Positions 23,301-31,857 of a DNA stretch of 64,000 bases are shown in pieces. Below the pieces are notes generated by a model. It had not been told where the DNA came from. It saw only the letters and a program-made list of their open reading frames with translations, and did no database searches. The position numbers and the translations under genes were made by a program. Each line of letters starts with the position of its first letter. Within the stretch, counting starts at the first letter, position 1. Source of the DNA: Scortum barcoo. Taxonomy: Eukaryota > Chordata > Actinopteri > Centrarchiformes > Terapontidae. The stretch lies in NCBI GenBank assembly GCA_023238725.1, contig CM041551.1, positions 11,273,759-11,337,758 on the forward strand, written 5' to 3'.

Positions 23301-26300
23301 CCAACAGCTCACCTGAGAGAGAAGATGAGAGAGAGGGAGCGCGAAGGGCCACTTGTATCCAAAAAGTGGACTCTGTCTGTATGGCAGTGACCTAGAACTT
23401 CATGGGAAAAACAGGCCCTAGAGTTAGTATAGATAGCGCGGTCCTTTCTCTGTTTTGGTAACATGGATTTCTGATTTGCCCCGTCTTTCTTCTCCCTGCC
23501 TCTGACTGTTGCAGTCACCACTCTGAGCTCTTTCCAAGGCTACAGGAAGACTCAGGCCGTCATCGCTGATTGCTTAATGACAGATGCCAAGGGAACAAAG
23601 AGGTCTCTGATAACTTCCTCCACAGTGCAAAGTTTTCAGCAGACCAGTGGAAAGACGGAGAGACAGGGGAAGGAAGAAAGAGTGAATGATGTGGAGATGG
23701 AGGCATCCCGGGGCAGAAGCATCCTGTCCTCAATTGTTGCGCATTTTCTAGTGTTCTTGTCTTTCCTGTGCAGATAAAGACCATTTAGTAGCGGAATGAG
23801 CTGATGAATTTAACAGAAAGACATAGTGTTTGCATAAGGAATAATTGCGACGGCTTCTGGTGGAGGGTCTTCACTCCTGAGTACAGTAGGAACATCTGGT
23901 GTGAGTTAGTGGTGATTGTAGGTTTTAGAGAGACCACTGTTTGCTTGGTGAGGGGAGAATTGAGAGGGGGGTGGATTGGGGGGTTTTGATGGAAAAGAGA
24001 TGTTCAAAAGGTTCTAAGAAATTCTCAGACTGCCCCTCGATGTGCCACCATGTTGAAGACCTGTCATTCTATTGTTAGTGTTATAATAGCAGCATGTTAT
24101 TTTTTTCTTTTAAGCTTTCCAATGAGGCAGTGACAGGAACTTTAAGTACTTATGAATTATTTTTATTAAGTCCTGCATGCATATAAACGATCTTTTTCAT
24201 CACAAGCTGGCACTAATTAAACTAGGCTCTGTATGTATTTCTCTGATTTATGTTCTATATTTCGGCATTTCATAATCTATCCATCTTACAATGCTGGAAC
24301 GCCATTTGGTCCATCAGCAAGTCCATCAGTTAGTAAAATTCACCGCCCCGCAATGTTTCTTTCCATCCTATCCACTTCGACTATACGACTGTACTTAACT
24401 GACGTGAACCTGCACCATCCATGGCTCTGTGGTGTTTACGAGGCCTTCAGAAGTGGCTCCTAATGAGTGTGTGTAAGGGTTACTGTACAACATTACCCAC
24501 AGCCACCTCCTCTATTAGCTTTCCCAGTCCTCCCAGGAAGCCAGTGCAAGAGGTTTATGCCAGCCCCAGCTGGGAAAAGTAATTGTCGGAGTTTGCCCAT
24601 TTGTTCCAACCCCCCCCCCCCCCAACCACCCCTTCCCCAAACCCTTACTCTTTCTATTCACAGCTCTCATACACACACAGAGTAACTTTTCTGTGGAGGT
24701 CTTGAGCCCAGTTCAGCTGTTAATTACTATGTATGTCATAATATCTACAGAATGAAAAAACTATGTAAACGTGCAAAGATAATGAAATGGAAGGGATGCG
24801 GGCATTCAGACTGTAAAACCAAACCCCTGTATTTTTCTTGGCATTTTGAATTTTTAACACTTCACATTTGTTGAGGTTTGGTGTGTTTATTAGCTTTGAG
24901 GATTTGGAAATGTCCAAGAGAAATCATTCATAATCAGGGCAGCAGATATAATGACTACAGTTAGGCCTAATTACCGAGACATGTTTATGTGTTTCAGGTC
25001 ATATTGGAGTTTTGGCTCCGGCACCTAAAGCAGGGCCCATAATTTACTGAGCAATATTGTTCTCAGATCGCTATTTGGATCTATGCTGGCTGTCGGACAG
25101 AAACACAGGGGGAAGAACAAACACGAGGAACTATTGTCATCCAGGAGACAGCATACAATTAAGCAATGATATACCAAAGGAGTCGAACTGAATGGTCTTG
25201 TACCGGAGTGAAGGAGGTGGCAGGAGCTTTAGCAGTCGGCTGATTGTGTCTGATTCATCAGCAGGTAATTACTGGATAATGGGAGCATTCCAGTCACTTG
25301 CACCAGAATGGGAAGTTTTTGAAAGAAGGTTTTTTAAGGTGCTTAACCCAAGGTGCTTTTTTTGTTTTCCTAAACAAACAGACATGCCTCTACTACTTAA
25401 GGAATTAAGCACAGCAATACTTCTGGCTTGGGCTCTGTTCTGAGGAAAAAAAAAACATTGGGGGTAATTTGTGAACATAAATTATCCACAAGTTTGTTGG
25501 CATCAGATTTTTCATGCTGGGACAAATTGCTGCTTTCTTCAACTATTAAAGATCTGCTGGTGAGTGTCTGGAAACAGATTAAGCCAGCAGAGCTAAGAGC
25601 CCCCGCCTGCAACCCCATCTCCAATTGGCAGTCCATCTTCTGGAACGCGGGGCTCAGCGCTCGCTCCATGTGAGGTCACTTTGGACTCTCCCCCAGTCTT
25701 TACCCGCTGCTCTCCTCCATCTCCACCTCTCTACCCTTCCACCCCCTTATCGGGGTGCCGAAGCCCCAGAGAGAAGGGGAGAGGGGTCGCCGGGTCAAAG
25801 TCTTTTCCTCTTTGGATCTCAGGGCTTGCTGGGAGAGGCTTGGCGAGAGAATGGCTGCATTAGAGCAGGGGTTGGGGGTCAAGATTTTAATTCTGTTAAA
25901 GAACAGCTGGTTTGAGTTTCTCCTCACGTCGCTCTCCCCTCCCTCTCCCCACAAATCCAGGGAGATGAAAAATTTGTTCAGAGGGGAACCAGTAAAATAA
26001 AAAAGGTTTACAGTCCAAAGCCCTTACCCTTACCCTGCTCTAGCATTAGAAAGGAATGCAATAACGTCAGCATTTGGCCTCAGTTAGATTGACTTAAAAC
26101 AAGGAAGTCCTTTCTGTGTTTTGGTGTCTTAACAGCCGGATGAAACTTAATTAAAAAGCTTAAAAAATCGGGAGGGATTTTTCATGCTTGAGACCGGAGG
26201 AATTCTCTCCCTCAAGTTTCAGTTTCCGTGAGAAATTATTATTTCTCACATAACTTTAAACAGGTGAGACTAACCTTTTTGGCAGACACGCAACCAATTT

Positions 26301-29300
26301 CAAATCTGTAGCTTTCTAGAGAGATTCTTAAGTCGACTTCATGGAGATATCAAATGTGCTTTCTGTTATTCGTTCTAGATTAGGGTTGACTGAAACAAAT
26401 TGAGAGCTTGACATCACATTCATCTCAAAGCCTTTTACTCAACTTCCCCTTGGCTAAATTACTAGCCACCCCTGTTTTTAGCGAAAAAGAAGCTTAGCTA
26501 GCCTCTCTGCCCCATGTGAAATGTGTTGTTCTGGATGCCAAGGCAGGACTCCCTCACATTTCAAGCTGGCTGAGGGTGCAGAGAGAGCGGAGGGGTGGGT
26601 GAGGGGGAGGCACTAGAGCTCTCCTATAAATGGAAAACTAATAACAGATTTTCAGTCTGCTTTCTCCTACGCTCTTTTGCCGGCTGCCTGGCCGACTGGC
26701 CCCGGGGCTGTGTTGGTGTGTGGCGCAGCAGCAATCAGAGGTCATAATTTCATTGGCGGTTAGCATCAGGTTCAATTTTTCTAGTAGGTTACATTTACCA
26801 GAAAGTCTGGATTGTGTTACTGCGTACTGGTGGAATCAGTGCCGAGCTGCAGAATCCCTCTACCTTTCCAAGAAGAGCCAGGCACCCCCAAAGGGGAAGA
26901 GGAGTGTGCACACATGTTCAGAGATATACACAGACACGTACACATGCACAGACCATTAGTGCCAAGGCTCTTTATATTTTCAGCCTGCCTACGTACATCC
27001 TTCTACTGTATGCTTATATATCAGTACTCGCAGACATAGCTGTTCAAATGGCAACCTGGTGAGTGTTTAGAGTTGCTGGATTGAGACTTAATTGGTTATG
27101 TCTGTGGGTGTGCATATCTTTAGACCCCTCTAGTGGTAGCAGTCCATTCTGACTGATAATGAGGTTAGTGTTTGTTTGGACAGAGCTGGTGAGGGCACAA
27201 GGGGAGAAGACTGTGGAGAGCTGATTCCAAAGGATATGAAGAGAAAGTCAAGGACAAAGGGGATTGAGGCCGAACGTGTCCAGCCAAAGCACAAATTCCT
27301 GAATAAATATGTTGTTTCTAGTGAAAAATGACCTGGAACATGTGGGGAGTGTCCTCTCCCAAGAAAGAAGCCTCTAGATTTAGAAAGTGTAGTTGTTCTT
27401 AAAGAGTGTATGAATCATCTCTCAAAGTGTGTGTTCTGTGTATTCCAGGAATGTGACCAGGTACATATCGACGATGTGTCCTCCGATGACAATGGCCAGG
27501 ATCTGAGGTACAGCACTTGTACACTTTTATTCTAGACTGAATGGTCGAAATAAACCATTCTATTCGCCAGCATCAACACCTGTCCTAACAGATTGTTTCT
27601 TTGTCCTCATCCTAGCACATATAACTTTGGCGCTGATGGTTTCCACGCAGCGGCAACCAGTGCCAATCTATGTCTGGCTACAGGTGTGCGGGGAGGCGTG
27701 GACTGGATGAGAAAACTGGCCTTCCGCTACAGACGAGTAAAAGAAATCTACACCACCTACAAAAATAACGTCGGAGGTAATCCCCAACAAGCGGCGCTGC
27801 CCAGTACAGATGTGTTGAGTAGAAATGAGTTTGCACGTGTATGTGCCCTCGTTGCGTGGGCGTTGCTTTGTGTTTTTTTGGTTGTCTGCGCGTGTTCACA
27901 TGTGTGTTCTGAAAGCACACATGCCACACCACTTGGTCAGGGTAAATTTTGAAAATTTCAGTGGTATTCAAAGGGCCAGTCCAACCCAAACAATGTTACC
28001 CTGCGTTTCAGGTCTGCTGGGCCCAGCCAAAAGGGAAGCCTGGTTGCAATTGCGAGCAGAAATTGAAGCCTTGACGGACTCCTGGTTAACACTGGCACTG
28101 AAAGCACTAACATTAATCCACTCAAGGTAGGACTCCAGTGAGGAAAATTGTACCCAGTCCCACACCGCACATATATAAACTCGCATGTGGTGTAAATAAG
28201 TCAACTCCATCCTCCCAAGCTATTAAAGAAAACAGCAGTGCACCAATTTGTCTTTTGGACAGACTGATAAGTGCGCAAAGAGATCTGACTTTAAAAGATC
28301 CAATCCTTCATCGCAGGACATTGCGGTGTCTTTGTTTTTCTGCACACTGTGTTTTCTTTTGTCCTCCCTCAGAGTGATTTAGAATGATGTCATCCCTTTG
28401 CTCTCCCCACTGCAGGTCAAACTGTGTGAATATCCTGGTGACCACCACGCAGCTCATCCCAGCCCTGGCTAAGGTCCTGCTCTACGGCTTAGGAATAGTC
28501 TTTCCTATCGAGAATATTTATAGTGCAACCAAAATAGGTAAAAACTGCTTCTGCACCGTGATTTGAATCTTCCTGTGTTTTGTGATCCCTTTGTGTCACT
28601 GTGGGACACATAATCAGCTGCTGTTTTAGCTTGATGAGTGTAAATTGTTAAGACATAAGTGCTACCCAAGTGACGGGACAGAGGCGTGGATGGGATGGGA
28701 GATTCAGTCACCGGAGAGGGTTGATGTTCTTCTATGAAGGAATAGTCCTAATCACCCTGGGATTATTTTCCTGGAGCTGGGCCTGTGCTGGGCCTCCCTA
28801 GGCTTCTCCTGTTCAGTCTCTGCATATGAAACCACTTCTGCACATTTATGTCATTCCACAGCAACAAGACCCCCCACCACCCTCCTCCTCCCATCTCCCC
28901 TATTTTCCTCCAGTCCTTCCCCTTCTTCACTGTTTCTAATGCAAAATAAACATCAAGCCCCACTCCCGCACCACTTTCAGGCCCGTCAGCACAGAGTAGA
29001 AGCCGAGCAAGGCTCAGGGTTCCTCGGAGCGTTACACGCACCGGTCCTCCTAACCAGACCCTGTAGCACGCAGGAGTGAATTAGCTGATTTAAGTCCATT
29101 TGTCCCATGTTTGGGGAGGAGAAGGGCAGAGTTAATGCTATTCAGATTGTCCTTATCTGAGGGCTGATCTTATCACATCTCCTCACTGAGCTCAAAGTGT
29201 TTACTCTCTGCCCTATTTTGTACGTGTGGTGTTTTTAAAGGGGCTCTTGCCCCCCCGTGGCTTTGAATCAACTTTATGCCGTTTAGTGTTGGTTCCCTCC

Positions 29301-31857
29301 CTGCAAGTGTCGGTGTGCCTGTGTGTCTGTTTGCGTCCATGCAATGCTCTGCTAACGCCCTGCTGTCGCCCCCCCTCACAGGGAAGGAGAGCTGCTTTGA
29401 GAGAGTAATTCAAAGGTTCGGGAGGAAAGTTGTTTACATTGTTGTTGGAGACGGTGTGGAAGAGGAACAAGGCTCAAAAAAGGTAAGAAGTCTTTGAATA
29501 ATAGATACACACATACTGTATAAAGTACTGGAATCAGCTGGTAAAAATCATTATCAGAAATACACAGAGCTATGAGAAAAGCAATGTTTAGACTAAGGTC
29601 AGGAGTTCATTATGAATGCCTACAGAACACAAAACATACCTGCCATACTTTTCCAAAGAAAGGAATCAGTGCACCGGCTCTCCCCCTCAACAGTCTTACT
29701 TTACTTTCATTCGTTTATCCTCTTACAGGGCATCTGAGTACAAGAGAGAAAGTCTGTAGTGTGTAATCAGCGCTCTTCCTCCGCCATCTCAGGTTTACAG
29801 AGCAGGGGAGGGGAGAGATGGCATAATTATATATCCCTGCTCGCTGCCCTGAGCAGCGTGAATGCTGTATGTGTAATGCTAGGCAGGCCCTTTCAGGCAT
29901 GTCCAAGGCACATCGTAAACAGAGCGAGCATAAAGGAGGCTTAAATCACTGTTGATGAAATTAGAATATTTACTGTAGTGACAAGCCTAAGAGCAGCGGC
30001 ACGGACCGAGGCACGCTCAGAGCCGACGTCTCCCCTCGCTCTCACAGGAAACATGGCGGTGTCTGCTCAGACGGATCCTGCGCTGCCCTTTTCACGTTAC
30101 CTGTTGGCTCTTGCTGCGCAGCTTGTGTGTTCAGCATTTCTGCCAAGTCTGGATGTAAACCAAATGCCTGCATCGCACGCAGGCCGCAAACAGCAAACAC
30201 ATTCATTAGCAAATTAATCAGCGGCCCGGGAGCATATTTCACTGACAGTTTCGGTGAGCCGCAGTGTCACGGTGACGACGTGGAGTTTCCCTTTGAAAAG
30301 CTCCTCCAGCTCCTTTTTCACCTGTTTCTCAGTAAACAATGAGTAGAAGCATGAGGACAGATGAAGAGCGATTATGTGGTGATTAGGAAGAAGCGGCAAC
30401 CTTTACCATGGTTGAGCGTGTAAAGCAATAGCTCTGTATTATGAAAAAGCGAACACACCCTGGGAAAATGGTCTTGAGGGATGATTGCGGAAAAAAGATG
30501 CAAATATTTTTACTCCGTCTTGAGTTGTTGGAGTGTGACATTGATGGAAGGATAAGTTGTTTCTTTTTTTCTCCCCCCATGAGTGGTGTGAGTCCCACGA
30601 CACGCCATGCGGTAAAAGGTTTCTGTGTCAACATCAGAGAGGACGTGAAATAACACAACAGTTTCACCCGTCAGGAGGCACATATCAGACGTGACACTGC
30701 GTGGAACTACAAAAGCAAGAGTCTAAGAGTTCTCTCGACCCTCATTCCTTCATCTGAAAAAAAAAAATCCCCAATCCCTGAAACCATTCTGCCTTCAGTT
30801 ATTACCGCCGCCTGGGAGAGAAGGCAAAGATAACATCTCCAGCTTTTAAACTTAAAAGCAAAGACAATTTACAAAACAAAAAGCAAAGAGCTTTTTAAGG
30901 GTCAGTGCAGGCTCTTCTAAGCGGAACATATGCCTGGGAGAGGCCATACCTTTGATAAGGGGAGGGTAATGGGCTCCGCACACTGAGGAGCTGAGGACTC
31001 TACCTGACAAGCTCCTTTCAGTCTCTGCGACTCAGGTTTCTCCCCCCGTCCTCTGCTCGGGAACAACAGCTCATTTGCACCGTCCCAAACACACACTGGC
31101 AGGCGGGAGGTTCATTCAGAAGACGCTGTGGGGAGTTCATTTCTGTCAAAGTCGAAGACAGCCACTGGATTAGTTTGGTGGTATAAAACTCCACGTTGAT
31201 GCAGCAGAGAAATTAGTCAGAGGTGCAGAAGTACTATTTGGCTGCAGAAATGTATGCACGAGGGAGCCAGAGGAGCAGTCGGGGTGTGTTATTGATATGA
31301 TTGCTTTACCAGGCTAACTTCATTCATTCAGTGTATTAGCTGCAGCGTAAAGAATAAAATCTTCTCAGCACTTAGGCAAGATGGGCTGCAAGAAATTGAA
31401 TTATTTTGATACTGATTCAGTTGATTTTTAGCCAGTAAATAGTCACAAAAAAACACAGTTTCACAACGTTGCATCTTTAAATACCTTTTTTTATCTGACC
31501 ACTAATTATATATAGATATTCAATTGAAGATATTGATATTGAAGACGTTCAATTTCCTCAGATAAATCAGATAAAAGCAACAAATCTATACATCTGTGAA
31601 GCTCCAACCTGAGCTGGCTGAACCTTTGTGGCATTTTTCTTTAATAAACCTCACCAATCTCTAACTTTTCAATGTAATGACAATTTTTTGAGACCTAAAC
31701 ATGTAAAAAAACTTTTAATTCTTTCAGTGTTTTAAATCAAACTTTACACAATCTGATGTTTTCATTCCTCCCACAGCACAACATGCCCTTCTGGAGGATC
31801 TCCAGCCATTCAGACCTCATGGCCCTCCACCACGCTCTAGACCTGGAGTACTTGTAG
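1480..31857 (+). CDS. eya1: eya1, eyes absent homolog 1 (16 coding exons, spliced)
   Basis: Join 1480-1603, 3688-3765, 5825-5891, 6277-6422, 7319-7456, 12059-12141, 12717-12903, 13625-13767, 14477-14560, 17963-18052, 27449-27507, 27616-27776, 28012-28126, 28416-28537, 29382-29482, 31777-31857. The exons sum to 1779 nt, giving 592 residues plus stop, with every junction in frame and GT-AG. Seen: an N-terminal low-complexity transactivation region with Tyr/Gln/Pro repeats, a basic linker (R294-R309), then the EYA domain with WDLDET (nucleophile D328, D330), T502, K534 and GDG (D556). Known for the family: a haloacid dehalogenase-type protein tyrosine phosphatase and transcriptional coactivator that binds SIX and DACH proteins and shuttles between cytoplasm and nucleus; loss of human EYA1 causes branchio-oto-renal syndrome. 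EYA1 rather than EYA4 is indicated by RVFIWD, YANRYGRDPPTS and KVVYIVVGDGVEEEQ. Extra cassette at 2301-2366. Confidence 0.97.
1604..3687. other. eya1 intron 1 (contains candidate cassette exon 1b)
   Basis: It holds the cassette exon at 2301-2366. T-rich tracts lie at about 2185-2217 and 3618-3638; the latter leads into a decoy acceptor at 3640-3641. The remainder is AT-rich with no further supported feature. Confidence 0.85.
2301..2366 (+). CDS. eya1: eya1 candidate cassette exon 1b (22-residue EYA4-like insert)
   Basis: Seen: a pyrimidine tract and acceptor (ttctttcctgtag, ending 2300), 66 open bases, and donor CAG|gtttgt. Joined to exon 1 (phase 1) and exon 2 it stays in frame and encodes a 22-residue insert that contains GDNITMLTTADWLL. 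Known, from memory: EYA4 carries a very similar ENMTVLNTADWLL segment at the same place, between its MEMQDL and VKTEP regions. Inference: an ancestral alternative exon kept in this eya1, giving a 614-residue isoform. An alternative donor at 2382 (G|gtgaca) would add five more in-frame residues. Confidence 0.8.
3688..3765 (+). CDS. eya1: eya1 coding exon 2 (residues 42-67, VKTEPMSS)
   Basis: The acceptor is ctttgtttgcag and the donor is TCAG|gtgagg. The exon is 78 nt, phase 1 to 1, so it could be skipped without a frameshift. It encodes VKTEPMSSSE, a hallmark of EYA1/EYA4 N-termini. V42-K43-T44-E45 fits the psi-K-x-E SUMO consensus; I recall K43 as a reported EYA1 sumoylation site. A second, stronger-looking acceptor lies 46 nt upstream. 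Confidence 0.96.
3805..3851. repeat. (GT)n microsatellite, 47 nt
   Basis: Perfect GT dinucleotide run starting 39 nt after the exon 2 donor in eya1; UG repeats in the transcript are known TDP-43/CELF-type binding sequences. Confidence 0.97.
4065..4104. repeat. (GT)n microsatellite, interrupted
   Basis: Perfect GT to 4092, then one A interruption and more GT; also in eya1 intron 2. Confidence 0.95.
4290..4306. repeat. (CA)n microsatellite
   Basis: Short CA run in intron 2, so the transcript carries both UG and CA repeats within 0.5 kb. Confidence 0.9.
5825..5891 (+). CDS. eya1: eya1 coding exon 3 (residues 68-89)
   Basis: The acceptor tttaactctcctcag is pyrimidine-rich and the donor is CCAA|gtaagg. 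It runs from phase 1 to phase 2 and encodes AIGTSGFSPRQTHQFSPQ, matching the human segment between the FSGS and NRPYPH motifs. The last codon (residue 90) is completed by the next exon. Confidence 0.95.
5892..6276. other. eya1 intron 3
   Basis: A 385-nt intron with a T-rich 3' end and the tandem TAGCAG acceptor. Nothing else supported. Confidence 0.9.
6277..6422 (+). CDS. eya1: eya1 coding exon 4 (residues 90-138, Tyr/Gln-rich)
   Basis: The acceptor is the first AG of a TAGCAG tandem; the donor is TATG|gtaaga. It encodes RTYPHILPTPSSQ followed by a Tyr/Gln/Pro-rich stretch (YGQTQYTTGMQQAAAYASYP), part of the transactivation region. Using the first AG gives Asn-Arg at residues 90-91, as in human EYA1. 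The second AG would give a single Lys. Confidence 0.95.
6423..7318. other. eya1 intron 4
   Basis: An 896-nt intron with an ATR trinucleotide repeat at 7000-7051 and a weak pyrimidine tract before the exon 5 acceptor. Nothing else supported. Confidence 0.9.
7000..7051. repeat. (ATR)n trinucleotide repeat
   Basis: TGA/TAA triplets in intron 4 (tgatgatgat, then taataataat with interruptions). Confidence 0.9.
7319..7456 (+). CDS. eya1: eya1 coding exon 5 (residues 139-184, IKTEGGLSQ)
   Basis: The acceptor is ctaactgatttag, with an unusually poor pyrimidine tract; the donor is CAGG|gtgagg. The exon is 138 nt, phase 1 to 1 and frame-neutral. It encodes PLWAGIKTEGGLSQSQSPGQ and ends YSYQMQ. I145-K146-T147-E148 is a second psi-K-x-E motif at the position I recall as the other EYA1 SUMO lysine. 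Confidence 0.95.
7457..12058. other. eya1 intron 5
   Basis: A 4.6-kb intron. The middle (about 8.4-10.5 kb) is less AT-rich and of high complexity, plausible for conserved regulatory DNA, for example around 10440-10590 and 10900-10990 with homeodomain-type TAAT cores (inference). A perfect 20-bp palindrome lies at 9389-9408 and a pyrimidine-rich run at about 8036-8070. No coding exon found. Confidence 0.8.
9389..9408. repeat. perfect 20-bp palindrome
   Basis: CTGC, six T, six A, GCAG; self-complementary over its full length, in intron 5. Confidence 0.95.
12059..12141 (+). CDS. eya1: eya1 coding exon 6 (residues 185-212)
   Basis: The acceptor is tttttccttaaag and the donor is CAACAG|gtagct. 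It runs from phase 1 to phase 0 and encodes GTFTTTSGLYAGNNSLTNST, ending in the FNSTQQ that precedes DYPSYP in EYA proteins. It belongs to the transactivation region. Confidence 0.95.
12142..12716. other. eya1 intron 6
   Basis: A 575-nt intron with a long pyrimidine-rich 3' portion (about 12530-12716). No further feature seen. Confidence 0.9.
12717..12903 (+). CDS. eya1: eya1 coding exon 7 (residues 213-274, DYPSYPAFGQGQYAQYY)
   Basis: The acceptor is ctttctcaacag and the donor is TGCAG|gtaaga. Its 187 nt run from phase 0 to phase 1. The Tyr-rich motif DYPSYPAFGQGQYAQYY is strongly EYA-like, followed by a Thr/Ser/Pro-rich part with LQEPPTGITSQAL. It forms the C-terminal portion of the transactivation region. 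Confidence 0.97.
12904..13624. other. eya1 intron 7
   Basis: A 721-nt AT-rich intron ending in a strong TTCC-repeat pyrimidine tract. No further feature seen. Confidence 0.9.
13625..13767 (+). CDS. eya1: eya1 coding exon 8 (residues 275-322, basic linker)
   Basis: The acceptor is ttcctttcag and the donor is TTGAG|gtaggg. It encodes EYSTIHSPSTPIKDSDSD, the basic run RLRRASDGKSRGRGRR (candidate nuclear-localisation and phospho-regulatory sequence, inferred) and NNNPSPPPDSDLE, the conserved lead-in to the EYA domain. A consensus-like GTGAGT donor lies 5 nt downstream of the one used. Confidence 0.97.
13768..14476. other. eya1 intron 8
   Basis: A 709-nt intron whose first 11 bases hold two overlapping donor candidates (gtaggg, then gtgagt 5 nt later). 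Its 3' end is very pyrimidine-rich. No further feature seen. Confidence 0.9.
14477..14560 (+). CDS. eya1: eya1 coding exon 9 (residues 323-350, catalytic motif I)
   Basis: The acceptor is catctctccag and the donor is CGG|gtgagt; 84 nt, phase 0 to 0. It encodes RVFIWDLDETIIVFHSLL and continues to NRYGR. D328 and D330 form the HAD motif I: known in EYA as the aspartate nucleophile and acid/base, which also bind Mg2+. No catalytic residue is changed. Confidence 0.98.
14561..17962. other. eya1 intron 9
   Basis: A 3.4-kb intron with a CA-rich run near 15718-15748, a long T tract (15913-15950) and moderately GC-rich unique sequence at about 16390-17110 that could be regulatory (inference). No coding segment seen. 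Confidence 0.85.
15913..15950. repeat. T tract
   Basis: Mostly T with two C interruptions, in intron 9. Confidence 0.95.
17963..18052 (+). CDS. eya1: eya1 coding exon 10 (residues 351-380)
   Basis: The acceptor is tctgtttttcag and the donor is TTAGAG|gtgcgt; 90 nt, phase 0 to 0. It encodes [20 protein letters not shown] and ends THLFFNDLE, part of the EYA domain's helical region. DPPTSV distinguishes EYA1 from the EYA4 version I remember (DPPMAV). Confidence 0.98.
20135..20165. repeat. AT-rich 12-bp inverted repeat
   Basis: Arms 20135-20146 and 20154-20165 are perfect reverse complements around a 7-nt loop. Several TTAAACATTT-type direct repeats precede it (about 20104-20137). Confidence 0.85.
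20266..20302. repeat. (GT)n microsatellite, 37 nt
   Basis: Perfect GT run in intron 10. Confidence 0.97.
21523..21547. repeat. (CA)n microsatellite
   Basis: Perfect CA run in intron 10, followed by shorter CA runs up to about 21595. Confidence 0.95.
24610..24623. repeat. C tract
   Basis: Fourteen consecutive C in intron 10. Confidence 0.95.
27449..27507 (+). CDS. eya1: eya1 coding exon 11 (residues 381-399)
   Basis: The acceptor is gtgtattccag and the donor is CTGAG|gtacag. It runs from phase 0 to phase 2 and encodes ECDQVHIDDVSSDDNGQDL, essentially invariant in vertebrate EYA1 and EYA4. It is separated from exon 10 by the longest intron (9.4 kb) and from exon 12 by the shortest (108 nt). 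Confidence 0.97.
27616..27776 (+). CDS. eya1: eya1 coding exon 12 (residues 400-453)
   Basis: The acceptor is cctcatcctag and the donor is GGAG|gtaatc. It runs from phase 2 to phase 1 and encodes STYNFGADGFHAAATSANLC, GVRGGVDWMRKLAFRYRRVK and the start of the NNVGG segment. It is a core part of the EYA domain. Confidence 0.98.
28012..28126 (+). CDS. eya1: eya1 coding exon 13 (residues 454-491)
   Basis: The acceptor is ccctgcgtttcag and the donor is CTCAAG|gtagga. It runs from phase 1 to phase 2 and encodes GLLGPAKREAWLQLRAEIEA followed by the LTDSWLTLALKAL helix of the EYA domain. It is 235 nt from exon 12. Confidence 0.98.
28416..28537 (+). CDS. eya1: eya1 coding exon 14 (residues 492-532, motif II Thr)
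   Basis: The acceptor is ctctccccactgcag and the donor is ATAG|gtaaaa. It runs from phase 2 to phase 1 and encodes SNCVNILVTTTQLIPALAKV, then YGLGIVFPIENIYSATKI. T502 corresponds to the motif II threonine known in EYA2 (T448; constant offset of 54 residues). Confidence 0.98.
28538..29381. other. eya1 intron 14
   Basis: An 844-nt intron with mixed composition and a C-rich acceptor tract (cgccccccctcacag). I looked for a second, EYA4-like version of exon 15 and did not find one. Confidence 0.9.
29382..29482 (+). CDS. eya1: eya1 coding exon 15 (residues 533-566, motifs III/IV)
   Basis: The acceptor is ccccccctcacag and the donor is AAAAAG|gtaaga. It runs from phase 1 to phase 0 and encodes GKESCFERVIQRFGRKVVYI followed by VVGDGVEEEQGSKK. 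K534 and D556 correspond to the motif III lysine and motif IV Mg2+-binding aspartate. EYA4, as I recall it, has two alternative forms of this exon; I saw no second form in the flanking introns. Confidence 0.98.
29483..31776. other. eya1 intron 15
   Basis: A 2.3-kb intron. About 29750-31150 is unusually high-complexity and GC-balanced, with motif-rich stretches such as two abutting forkhead cores at 30186-30199, followed by an AT-rich 3' part. Plausible conserved regulatory DNA (inference); no coding exon. Confidence 0.8.
30186..30199 (+). promoter_or_regulatory. two abutting forkhead-type cores (GCAAACA x2)
   Basis: Two GCAAACA heptamers occur back to back in eya1 intron 15, followed 14 bases later by AAATTAATCAG with a homeodomain core. 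The match to the forkhead RYAAAYA consensus is seen; enhancer function is inferred. Confidence 0.3.
31777..31857 (+). CDS. eya1: eya1 terminal coding exon 16 (residues 567-592, stop)
   Basis: The acceptor is ttcctcccacag. It encodes HNMPFWRISSHSDLMALHHA and ends LDLEYL, followed by TAG at 31855-31857. The ending is the invariant C-terminus of EYA proteins, so the gene is complete at its 3' end. Confidence 0.98.
   Translation, partial: HNMPFWRISSHSDLMALHHALDLEYL

Larger units (their letters stand above)
18053..27448. other. eya1 intron 10 (longest, 9.4 kb)
   Basis: It contains GT/CA microsatellites (20266-20302, 21523-21547), an AT-rich inverted-repeat cluster (20090-20166), a C tract (24610-24623) and several high-complexity TAAT-containing stretches (for example 24105-24235, 24940-25100, 26120-26260) that are plausible intronic enhancers but untested. 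No coding exon found. Confidence 0.8.

Noticed and set aside
28538..31776. A mutually exclusive second copy of exon 15, as I recall for EYA4
   Set aside because: I scanned both flanking introns for a GKESCFER-like segment and found only the one at 29382.
1480..31857. Identity as eya4 rather than eya1
   Set aside because: Exon 1 (MEMQDLASPH) and the cassette are EYA4-like, but IKDSDSDRLRR, YANRYGRDPPTS, KVVYIVVGDGVEEEQ and the overall 592-residue length match EYA1.
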